Source: Lobosporangium transversale (taxonomy: Eukaryota > Mortierellomycota > Mortierellomycetes > Mortierellales > Mortierellaceae). From it: a DNA stretch of 64,000 bases. The stretch's first letter is position 1, and the number at the start of each line of letters is the position of its first letter. Positions 11,631 through 20,230 of this stretch are shown here, piece by piece. The notes beneath the pieces were generated by a model that searched no databases, was not told the DNA's origin, and saw nothing but the letters and a program-made list of their open reading frames with translations. The stretch is taken from contig NW_019029006.1 of the NCBI RefSeq assembly GCF_002105155.1, positions 372,001-436,000 on the forward strand. Direction: 5' to 3'. The translations under genes were made by a program, and so were the position numbers.

Positions 11631-14019
11631 CTAGCGTCGTGCGCGCTTTGCAGCCGGAGCAGGCGACTCTTCCGTGGGCTTGTACTTTGCAGGTCTCTCT
11701 TGCCTCTCAATTTGAGCAAGACCGATTCTTGCGATGTTTTCCGCCCCTACTGCGTCACGGTCGAAGAATGCCTTACATGCCCGGCAATATTTAGAGCGAG
11801 GGTACACCGTCTCTAAAAAGCTATCGCAGAGGGGTCGGGGACAGCGGGCGCTGGTGTAAAATTCGTGCGCTCCTACAGCGAAGTGTCCTCGTGCTTTGAC
11901 CTAAGCGTTTCAAATGGCAGTCGTTTATTAGCAAGGGTTCTATGGCTTTCCAGCTTTTCTTACTTTTTTTAAAAAAAGCCATACCTGTGTGACAAGGTGT
12001 CTCGTTATAGCAGTGTGCTTGCTGGGAACTCCTTTACTACTTTCAAAGGACCCTAGGCCGACGACAAGCACTCCTTTTTCCCCGAGCATCTCCAACACTC
12101 GTTGTACCACGTAGTCGAACGTAGCTCGTTGAGCCTTTCGTAGGTCCCATTTTTTTTTCAGGTACCATCTGGACTCGTAGAACTCTTGAAGCACATCCAA
12201 ATTCTTTGATCCTATCTGTGTCTGGGACTCCTCGTTCATCCATTGAAAGCACTCATTGTACGTATCCCTTCCAAACACAGGGATGGCGCTCTCAACCTCA
12301 ATCATTCCCCTTTCACGCTTCCTTTTGTTCAACAGGTGATTGAAGCGGAGGACGGGGAGGTACAAGAACCTGCTTCTCACCTTTACCGTTTGCCGCAAGT
12401 TAGGGTTGTGAGGATCCAGGGAGGAAAACGTAAGGACGTTAACAATACCAGGATCGCATCCGACGATAGTTGTGGTGTTTGCGAATGGGCACCGCCCTGG
12501 TTTGTTAAATGTGAGCTCAACGTTTTCAAGCAGTTTGGAGCTCCTCTTCCAGTTTATGTTTGCATAGTCTTCATCTGTCAGGTCTTCACCGGCTGCCTTT
12601 GAACACATCGTGTTGAGAAATCCCTGAGAAAGCTCCAGTTCTTGGCTGGGGTCTTCTTCATCTACGTCAGACTGCTGCTGTCTCTTCGTCTGGGTTGTGT
12701 CATAGGCAAGTAGATTCAGAACTAGACCGTTGGTAGAAATCGTTCCCTTGAGTTTGAACCGAGTTAAATCTTTGTCCTGTGACTGCAGGGATACTTTGTC
12801 TCGATATCCAAGAACCATGCGATCGCCTCCAATGTCACAAAAGAGAGCCTGAATCAAAACCCCTTTTGTTCCCTGTACACACTCAAACATTGCAGTCTTG
12901 GAAGGATTGTCGAGAGGCAGAATACGCTCCAGCAGCTGCTTGTATCTTCATTCGCCCAGAGGATGTCAACTAGGGCGTGTTCAGACAGATACACATACCC
13001 GGGTGACCAGGGGGACGTAGGAAAGTCTGAGTATTTTTTCACTTTTTTGTTCTCCCGCAAAAAAAAAACTCAATGTCGCTCATATCTTCGTTTGTTTTCT
13101 CGACATCAAACTAGAAAAAAAAAAAAGAAAAAAAAAAAGAGTCTGAATAAAGAGCATTTGATTGCAGAATATACATGAAAATATCCTACACAAGCTATAC
13201 CATTGCGTTCCTGTAGTGCTGCCTTAATGATGTCTGTACTTGGCCCATTAGTAGCTCTGACGCTCTTGGAAATGAGATCTTTTTGGGATCAAAGCCTTGC
13301 ACGTCCCCCAATGTGATGTCTATTTCCTTTATTGGGGAAAGTTCAGTGGTGGCCTTGAAATGTTCATAAGCGAGGAGGTAATGGGGCGTTTCTACCGCCT
13401 TTCCTTGTTTTTTTGCCCTCGCGTAAGCTGAATTGGGGCCACCTTGACCACTTAAAAGAAGGGTGGCGAGACGGAAGGAATAATCATTGCTATCCAAGAC
13501 CTCGTCCAGTGCCTTTTTCCTCGACTTTGCTGCCCCTGGTAACCGCATGATCCTCTCAATGTCCAAGGCAATCGCCCAGTATGCATAGCGGCGTAGTCGG
13601 TTGAGGACAATAACTGCCCCTCGGATCTGGCTTGCAATACTATCCCTTTCATCTGCGTCCAGTCCGCCTTCCCTTGCCATGGAGGCCTTAAGGGACCCAA
13701 TTGTTAAGGCCTTGATAGGGTGCTTACTGCTGTAGCTGTGATCAACCTTCGTAGCATCCTTCAAGTTCCTAATTGGTGCACCTTCTTTTTTAGCCCTGTG
13801 AGGCTTCTTGTCTTTGTGCTTCCGCTTTTGTTTTTTCTGTTGCTTCTTTTTTGCCTTTTTCCGACGTGGTGGATGCTTAAGGCCAGGCCTATCGTGCTGA
13901 CGGCAGTTACTGATATCAACTGTGCGCCCATTCAATATGCTCGCCTTGTCAGAAAAGATGGGCCGGAACTGGTTCCTATGTGACCCTTTCGCTATATAGA
14001 ATGATGGTGTGTCTCTACA
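11631..14019 (-). pseudogene. Fanzor (TnpB-like RNA-guided nuclease), frameshifted copy
   Basis: Three exon blocks on the minus strand: 13201-14019, 11985-13110 and 11631-11900, with GT/AG introns at 13111-13200 and 11901-11984. The first block opens with a Lys/Arg-rich nuclear-localisation-like region (about 13720-13880) and a helical part. The RuvC-I motif is VGCDPGIVNVLT. The RuvC-II region reads VVGLGSFESSKG, where the usual Glu is absent; a Glu occurs instead in AHEFYTS, just before the zinc knuckle CPRPLC...YCRAC. RuvC-III is FFDRDAVGAENI. The C-terminus, AAKRARRR, is a second nuclear signal. This order (split RuvC, inserted Cys4 finger, displaced Glu) is that of Fanzor proteins. Two frameshifts disrupt exon 2: one at a 10-base T run (coding strand, about 13058-13067) and one near 12947-12952. 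No in-frame ATG precedes the basic region. Catalytic residues otherwise look intact, so decay is recent. Confidence 0.82.
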
Positions 14020-14035
14020 TTATCCAAGAAAGGGA

Positions 14036-14097
14036 CTGACGATTAGTATTGGGGACGTTTGGTTTCAAGGTCAAAACTATAGCTTGAGCTTTCTTAC
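14036..14097 (-). other. Candidate intron joining the FEN1-like and Fanzor frames
   Basis: On the minus strand a GTAAGA donor lies directly after the last Arg codons of the FEN1-like frame. A TACTAAT branch-point match sits a few bases before a CAG acceptor, 62 nt in total. Splicing it out continues the upstream frame as T-P-F-L-G and then a TAA at 14020-14022, which is in the same frame as the Fanzor block. All signals are visible in sequence; use of the intron is inferred. Confidence 0.5.
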
Positions 14098-15035
14098 GTT
14101 CTGCGGCGCTGCGTTCGCCTTTGCTGAGCCATTCTATGGCGAAGATCCTTTCCATTGAGTAGACGCTGCTTGAAGTTATCGAACTCATTGTTTGATGGTA
14201 ACGCTTGGGCCGACGTTTGATGGCCGGAAGTAAAAATGCGGAGAGCTACTCTGAAACGGCCTTCTTCAGAGGCTGCGTTCCTTCCCAACACCTTACTAGC
14301 TTCCCTTAGGTAGTCCCGAAGCATTTTATTGTAGTTCTCGTTCCACGCAACCTTTCGAATTAATCGAAGATTATTAACCGGGCCTAACGTCTCGAGGTTC
14401 CTTGAGTAGTCATTGCCTGCGATGGCACAGAATAACACCGGATGCGCGTGTGATGGCAGTCTTAGTGCTTGGATAACGTTGTCTACATCGTAAACCCCAA
14501 ACTTCCGTCTACGGTGCGGAAGGGGTCGCACTAGGAAGCAGACTCGTTCGTACGCAAAAAAATCAGAGTCTTGGGATATCACGATTCTATCATTCTCCTC
14601 ATTATGGCACCCTATGCATGGGTCCGCTTCATATGCACACAGACAGACATCGAAGACAGAGCTAAGGCCTGTTGCCTGAACCTTGTCCTGGACGCTCAGG
14701 GTGTGGACTTCTCGAAGACCCTTCTGGATGCGCCTCATGACTTGAGGACGAGTCCATACCCCACTCCGAGAATTTCTCTCGAAGGTGCTCATATCGTTCT
14801 CCAAAGCATCCATATTTTTTTCTCTTATGGCTTGCCATTCTGTCCTTGCTTTTTCTTTCTCAGTACAAGGTTCCCCATCAATATGTATAGTCAGATTGTC
14901 CGTTATGAAAAGATCCTTTATTACGAGAGCCAGGGACCTTCCTACATCAATGATGGTTTCGTTTTTCATCTTTGCATGGACGACTCTGCGGAGGATGTCG
15001 TAATAGAACGTACCGAGGAGATCTATCATTTTCTC
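14094..15035 (-). CDS. FEN1/XPG-like flap endonuclease (PIN fold), N-terminus missing
   Basis: Open frame of about 313 residues beginning at a possible acceptor (TTGTCAG) at 15036; the first Met lies at 15029. It matches the XPG/FEN1 nuclease plan. The N-region strand with Asp is MIDLLGTFYYD, and the second acidic site is HIDGEP with following basic residues. The I-region has YEADPCIGC, ISQDSDFFAYE and the helix-hairpin-type GNDYSRNLETLG. All the acidic positions that bind the two metals in FEN1-type enzymes seem present. The usual MGIxGL N-terminal segment is not visible upstream, so the 5' exon is lost or too diverged. The frame ends in a basic tail (TQRRRT) only 74 bases before the Fanzor frame opens. 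Such proteins cut branched DNA; here it may act with the Fanzor as one mobile-element system. Confidence 0.78.
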   Translation of the reverse strand, partial: EKMIDLLGTFYYDILRRVVHAKMKNETIIDVGRSLALVIKDLFITDNLTIHIDGEPCTEKEKARTEWQAIREKNMDALENDMSTFERNSRSGVWTRPQVMRRIQKGLREVHTLSVQDKVQATGLSSVFDVCLCAYEADPCIGCHNEENDRIVISQDSDFFAYERVCFLVRPLPHRRRKFGVYDVDNVIQALRLPSHAHPVLFCAIAGNDYSRNLETLGPVNNLRLIRKVAWNENYNKMLRDYLREASKVLGRNAASEEGRFRVALRIFTSGHQTSAQALPSNNEFDNFKQRLLNGKDLRHRMAQQRRTQRRRT

Positions 15036-15540
15036 CTGACAAGCGTCTACTTTTTCTCGACAAATGTTTACTTTTTTCTCGGTCGGTCTCTCTTCTTATT
15101 AATACATTCTCGACAGCTGTATTTGATTCTCCACAACAACAAACCACAAATCAACGTAATAAATAATAGGACATTAACCATTTCTCAGAACGTGCAAAGT
15201 GATATGACTCACTCCGTTAATTGTATACTAAACCCATTAGAAAATATAATAATAACAATAATAATAATAGCGTAGTCTTTATTTTGGTAAAAACAACGTC
15301 TGGCACTTCCTTTTAGGAACTGAAATGAGGGGAGTGCAGCTTAATAGTTGATCAAGGAAAACCAAAAACCACACAGTCAGACTAAGGGCCAATGCCTTCA
15401 ATAATAGAGCAAGGCTTCTTCAAGCCCGTTTGGGTTGCAGACGTTTGCAAATGTTTTTTGAGATATTTTTGCACGGGGCCGTACGAATAAGGTGCTTACG
15501 AGCGACCTCATCTAAAAAGAGGAAAAATTTTCAAAAGAAA
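15036..15540. other. Gene-free flank between FEN1-like gene and tRNA-Pro
   Basis: This is the upstream side of the FEN1-like frame. The lost or diverged first exon and one end of the element should lie here, but I could not identify either. There is an AT-rich stretch with an AATA-type run near 15241-15272. The part next to 15540 holds the T4 run that would terminate the tRNA-Pro transcript. Confidence 0.45.
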
Positions 15541-15612
15541 GGGCCGAACCGGGAATTGAACCCGGGACCTCTCGCACCCTAAGCGAGAATTATACCACTA
15601 AACCATCCGGCC
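15541..15612 (-). tRNA. tRNA-Pro (AGG)
   Basis: A 72-nt cloverleaf on the minus strand. The 7-bp acceptor stem is GGCCGGA pairing with TTCGGCC (one G-U). The D arm contains TGGTTTAGTGGTA. The anticodon stem CTCGC/GCGAG closes the loop TTAGGGT, giving anticodon AGG (Pro). The T arm reads CCCGGGTTCAATTCCCGG. A TTTCTTTTG stretch downstream gives a Pol III stop. No intron. An identical 72-nt copy lies at 34089-34160. Confidence 0.97.
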
Positions 15613-15718
15613 TGTTCACATGGCGGTTCAAAAATTTAAACTATATATTTCTAAATCAGACGCGTGGCTAAACACGTGACACAAGCCTGTTGTAAATAGT
15701 AGGTGTATCTTTGCTTAA

Positions 15719-16434
15719 GGGGCAAAAAGATAGACACGAGCTCAATGGCTGAGTAGTATACTCGTCAGGGCACCCTCCTGTCTAACCCAGGGGCCGGGTT
15801 CGAGTCCTGGTTAAGGCACATAAAGTGAAGCAAACATGTGCCAGGTCAGGGATTTGCTTGAGTTTTTATACTTTCTCTCCGAGACAGCCTAGTGTTCTCC
15901 GCTAAGGCTAAGATCGTGGGTGCACTACCCTAAGTCGCCTGGCTGGCCACATGTCTTAGGCATTTATTCCACCCCCCAGCCGAACCAGCGGTACATCTGG
16001 CAGCACATCCCCCATCCACCCACTTGACTAGGACAGCGATGATCACAAAGTTTGACGGAGTCCAAAGTAGAAATTTCAGACCAATTCCGCAAGATTTGGG
16101 TCCACATGCCAGTGGATTTGATCGAATAGAAAAAATTAAAAGTCGTCCTTAGCTAGAGTCGGCACGCCAGCCTCCGCGGCTTTTCACGGGCGCAACAGGC
16201 CACATCGGAAGGATGGACTTCGAGTACCGATCACGGTGTACATTGGTAGAGAAAAACATGGATACGAATCGGCTCTTCACAGCCATCCCGTGCGAACTTT
16301 GAGAGTTTCGCTTGTTTCATAGTTGAGGGCGATATCATTACTTTAGAGCGAGATTATGAAATAAAATTCCTCACCTCTGTGGGTTCTTGTTAACAGGAAA
16401 AAAAAAAAAAAAAAAGGGGCAAAAAGATAGACAC
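15719..16434 (+). mobile_element. Full-length tRNA-derived SINE with 19-bp target-site duplication
   Basis: The string ggggcaaaaagatagacac occurs at 15719-15737 and again, unchanged, at 16416-16434. Between them (15738-16415) lies a retroposon. Its tRNA-like head has a perfect A box (TGGCTGAGTAG, 15746-15756) and a perfect B box (GGTTCGAGTCC, 15797-15807), the internal Pol III promoter. The body runs to a 3' end GTGGGTTCTTGTTAAC-like motif and a poly(A) tail of about 19. Direct repeats of this length, a Pol III head and a 3' A tail are the hallmarks of LINE-mobilised SINE insertion. Related 3' ends occur at 17345-17561 and 34200-34471. Confidence 0.88.
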
Positions 16435-16689
16435 AAAATCAGGAAAGGACAGTACAAAGAGTGTCAACAAGAATAACAAGAGAAAATAGAGGCAAATAAC
16501 CTTGACGACAAACAGCGCCATAGATGCCAAAAGAGAAGATGGGAGCTTTATAGATGAGCTCACAAACTGAGTTACCGGAAGACGGGAAAAGATAAATGGC
16601 AAGGGTAAAACTAAAGCTTGGAGAATCAAACCTGATAAATTAATAATGGACTGAGATATAACGAGACAAGAATGAGGATCTTTATTTTC

Positions 16690-16726
16690 ATAATAGAAAA
16701 GAGTATTTATACCTCTTTTCTATTAT
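16690..16726. repeat. Perfect 14-bp inverted repeat (hairpin)
   Basis: ATAATAGAAAAGAG, a 9-nt spacer (TATTTATAC), then its exact complement. It could form a stable stem. It lies 256 bases past the SINE target duplication and belongs to no recognised gene. Confidence 0.85.
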
Positions 16727-17344
16727 TGTATGTCACGGGTATTAATATTAATGTAAATTAGCTATATAGAGGTTTTAGGTGATTATGGCGCAAAGCTTAT
16801 GGGTAACTAAAGGTCTGTGGATAAAACTAAAGACTTTATTGAGGAAGAAGTTCTTTGGCTTTTATAACTTAGCCTACAGGCCTGACTGTGGTGCTTTCTA
16901 GGTGAGGCGGACTCACCTATAGCTTAAGGCTTTGCACAAAGGTTCTTTTAACTGTGGATCGACAGAATGTCCCGATTAGTAGATACAAAGCAAAAATAAA
17001 ATAGTTATAATTAATTTATATAACTATTAATGACCAGCCACAACAAGCCTGCGACAGCAACGGCTGGACAAAAATCCTCATGACCTCGTGGGTCCCAGAG
17101 CCAATCACTGCTATGAGCAAACGCGCCAGAGGACGCAACTGTGTTGGGGAGCACAGAGGTAGTAGCAATGATTTCCTTGTCCTTTCCCTCAGACAAAGAC
17201 AGAAGCTGAATGTAAAAGAGATCTACAAGATCGCGGATAACCGAGTCCGGGACAGTTACCTTGGGAAAACCAAACTGGACGTGATGGAGCGGCTAGGTGG
17301 AATGAAGTCTTTGATGACTATGGATAGTGGATAATTTGTCGCGT

Positions 17345-17532
17345 TGCGCAACAGGCCACGTCGGAAAGGTGGACTTTGAGTACCAACCATGGCGGTCAGG
17401 GTTTATGAAATCATGGATGCAGCGGCTCTCGCCGTTTGTGCAGTAATAACTGTTTATTGACTATAGTTTCTGGAGCATTTTGTTCATAGAGTGTAGAAAA
17501 TAAATCCCATGACCCTGAGGGTCCTTGTTATC

Positions 17533-17561
<29 letters not shown>
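17345..17561 (+). mobile_element. SINE fragment, 3' portion with poly(A) tail
   Basis: It shares the body of the 15738-16415 SINE from the GCGCAACAGGCCAC motif onward (copy 1 near 16190). It ends with GACCCTGAGGGTCCTTG, then TTATC and a 29-nt A tail. A 5' end and a target duplication are not visible, so it is probably truncated or fused with older repeats. Confidence 0.75.
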
Positions 17562-17563
<2 letters not shown>

Positions 17564-17573
17564 GGGTAAACCC

Positions 17574-17655
17574 GGTGGGCGAGCTCTTGGCGTAGCCTTA
17601 AGGCTTCCAGGCCAGCAACCGAAGGTTGTCGATCCAATCCCTGGCGGGGGAACAA
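17574..17655 (+). mobile_element. Probable tRNA-derived SINE head
   Basis: Directly after the previous A tail comes a tRNA-like segment. It has an A-box near-match (TGGCGTAGCCT) and a degenerate B box (GGTTGTCGATCCAATCC). Its spacing resembles the full-length SINE head at 15738. It likely begins another insertion whose 3' limit I could not define. Confidence 0.5.
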
Positions 17656-19724
17656 GCTTACTACACTAAATTGAGCCAATATCTCAATGGAGGAAGTCGA
17701 AGGATAGGATCTGCTCTATGGTCTGGAGATAATGAACCTCTCGGAATGCCGCTCGGAACGACCCTGAAAGAACAGCCGAACACTAGGCGGAGCAGACATT
17801 AATCCCCACTATCTATGTTAATATTATAGTTCGCACGCAATGTTGTCCCTGCTCAGAAATGTGCGATAGAAAAAGACCCTAAATGGTTAAAAATGTCAGA
17901 GGTACTACTAGAATAAAAAATATATCGGTGGGAAAACAAACTGTTATATGAAAAAAATGGTGGAAATCATGAAAAAAATGGGGCGATTCCTTTCCTGTAG
18001 CAGTATGTTTTCGACGTTAAACACGGTGATGAGCTGTGGCAATAGTCGTGCGGCGCCCGAAGAACCTACCTAAGGAACGTGACTAGACTTATGGCGACTG
18101 TAAAGCGATCCTCCCCGGAGAATGGGATATCAAATACACTCTGAACTAGATAGTTTTCCAGTTCTGTCGCGATGTTCGTTTAAAGAGGCAAACTTCTATA
18201 TAAAAAAAAACTCGTATTGGTGGCAACAGCTGTCTCTAGAGAGTATTCTCTTAACCTCGCTTATCAATCTGTATAATGTGAAAAGTTATTGCCAGATGAG
18301 TAGACAAATTGTAAAGTAAGTGACATTTCCTGATATACAAGGAGCATGTACCGTATCTATTTATAAGATGACATGGGTTTGTTCCACAATGTCTTGTCAT
18401 AGGTTTATCGCGTCAATGTGTATCGTGCGTTATTGCCACTGAGTTCTACTGCCAAGCTTTTTTTAACGTTCGGTAATTCTCAGTGTATTTTTCTAGCTTG
18501 GCCTCCATAATATTGCGTACTGTGAAATATGCAACAATAAGATGTAGGCCCATACCCGTAGGGTATTTATTGAAGTTTTTTTTTATTAGCGTATCAAAGT
18601 ATAACTATAAGTCTTTCTGTCTACAAGTAAGATAGATAGAGCACATCCATGGTGGATATTTCCTAAGAGATGTATATATATTTCAGAAAACTATCTGACG
18701 TGTATCCATAATACAAGATATATGCTCATCAGTAGAAAAGTATAGATATTTTGATTTTCTTTAATCTCTTATGCTACAGGCGTTCTGTGAAATATGCAGC
18801 GGCCTTTTGGATGAGAAGATGGATTCTTGAGTGACCGAAGCAAGAATTTCTTCTATGTCCCCTTCAACCTTATTAGTCTCTCGCTGGGCTATCGTCCGAG
18901 CGAGATCGTAGTGCTTCTGGTTATTCTCAATCAGAATTCTTCATCGCTATTTGCATCAAAATCCATGGTTAACGGGGAAGACGGAAGGGGAATTGGACGG
19001 TGGATGTAAATGCAAATAAAAAAAACATAGAAGGGAAAGATGTGAGGCACAGCCAAAGGATATCTACTTCAGCATATTTCGCAGCACGCGTAGCTACGTG
19101 ATGGAAAAAGTAATACGCTAAAAAACTACGCAATAACAGAATGGACCATGTTATTCCCTAGATGTCTGTGGATATATACGCCATGGATGTGGCGCGTGGA
19201 CTTATATTGGCACTGACCAAGGTGTTCAGAAGGTAGGGTACCAGTGACATAATGGTAAGTGGGTCTGATTGTTATAGTGTTAGTATGTATGGGTATTTTT
19301 TCAAGACTTCAGCGCATCAAATTAAGCTTTTCACTCGGCATTGCTTGGAGGGATCTTCATAAACTGTTATTGACTTCATATTTTAAAAGATCGTTATGTT
19401 CAGTTATATGTAATGTTGGCGATTACAATCAAAGTCAAGCGTAAAACACTTAAGAGATTATGGAATTCATTACCAATTACTCATCATGCTCGGGTCCTGA
19501 TGAGAAATACTACCATGGGTTAGTAGGAGAAGGAACAGCGAGGGGAATGGGTGTCTTTTTCTCAACCAATATTCTTGATAGAGAGGAATTCTGGTATATT
19601 TGGCCATACAATATTTTTGTTATATTTATTTCCTATTCGTGCTGTTGTTCCTTTGGACACGACTCTTTTCTTTTTTTCTTTTTTTTTTTTCATTGCCGAC
19701 TTTCAGTTTATACAACACGATACC

Positions 19725-20136
19725 ATGGTCTTCAAGTTGGGACTTATTCTTTGGCTTGCAACATGTGCAGCAATGGTGGCAAACTCCGCTGAGGCTAAGC
19801 GCATAACTAAACGTACTGCGAATGAACGAATGGATAGTTTTTAGTGAAAAGTATTCTTTACCCACAACATTAACAAAGCTTTTTTGTTGCAACGCAGCAT
19901 ACGACTGTTATGTGGTATTTGGAAAGATTCAGCGATGTTACGATGGGCGAGCGAATGATTTGACGCAGTGTGTCTTCTCGAGCAATCTTCCTTCGGATCA
20001 GACGAGATATGAGCCTCGTTCCATGGGTGGTCAGTCGTATGATTTTGGTACGTCTGTAGTCACATTGCAGACCGTGGACGGAAAGACGGAGAAGACCACT
20101 GTTGCCACATTCCCTGGAATATGCAAAAGTTCGTAA
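19725..20136 (+). CDS. Small secreted cysteine-containing protein
   Basis: Two exons, 19725-19836 and 19898-20136, would give about 116 residues. The first starts with a typical signal peptide (MVFKLGLILWLATCAAMVA, cleavage probably near NSAEA). It is followed by a KR-containing segment that may be a propeptide site. The second exon has four Cys (YDCY, QRCYDG, TQCVF, GICKSS) and no membrane helix. The intron acceptor (TTGCAACGCAG, after a pyrimidine stretch) is good. The donor GTTTTT is weak; an alternative donor GTACTG 25 bases earlier would also keep the frame. No family is recognised. Size, secretion signal and paired Cys fit fungal small secreted proteins. It sits at the edge of the repeat island. 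Confidence 0.55.
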
Positions 20137-20230
20137 AACGCGCGCGCTACGCACTTTTAATAAAAGTAACAAAACATCAGAGACAAATGATCACAGAGTG
20201 AAACATTTTTTTTAAATATGTGGGAGGTCA

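Larger units (their letters stand above)
11631..15035 (-). mobile_element. Fanzor-bearing element remnant (coding core only)
   Basis: The span covers two neighbouring genes on the minus strand: a FEN1/XPG-like nuclease, then a Fanzor (eukaryotic TnpB) nuclease. Fanzors are carried by eukaryotic transposons and viruses, so the segment is probably of mobile origin. I did not find convincing terminal inverted repeats or a target duplication. The coordinates therefore mark only the coding core. The element is flanked by ordinary DNA near the rhodanese gene on one side and a tRNA-Pro/SINE cluster on the other. Confidence 0.5.
16435..19724. other. Repeat-rich gene-poor stretch
   Basis: After the SINE comes AT-rich DNA with a perfect hairpin (16690-16726) and a fragment resembling SINE 3' sequence near 17036-17100 (catgacctcgtgggtcc without a tail). 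Further SINE-like pieces lie at 17345-17655. From 17700 to 19724 I see no gene or repeat that can be supported. The end of the stretch precedes the small secreted-protein gene, with TTTCAG at about 19701-19706 as a possible 5' UTR acceptor. Confidence 0.5.

Noticed and set aside
11505-11816. 103-codon plus-strand open frame with several Cys
   Set aside because: Most of it is the complement of the Fanzor C-terminal exon with its zinc finger; no independent motif.
14571-15275. 234-codon plus-strand open frame
   Set aside because: It is antisense to the FEN1-like frame, whose conserved motifs show which strand is coding.
11378-15310. Similar strings near 11378 and 15286 (AAAAACGTCGGG-like and AACAACGTCTGG-like) as possible ends of the Fanzor element
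   Set aside because: They are in direct, not inverted, orientation, short and imperfect; not enough to set borders.
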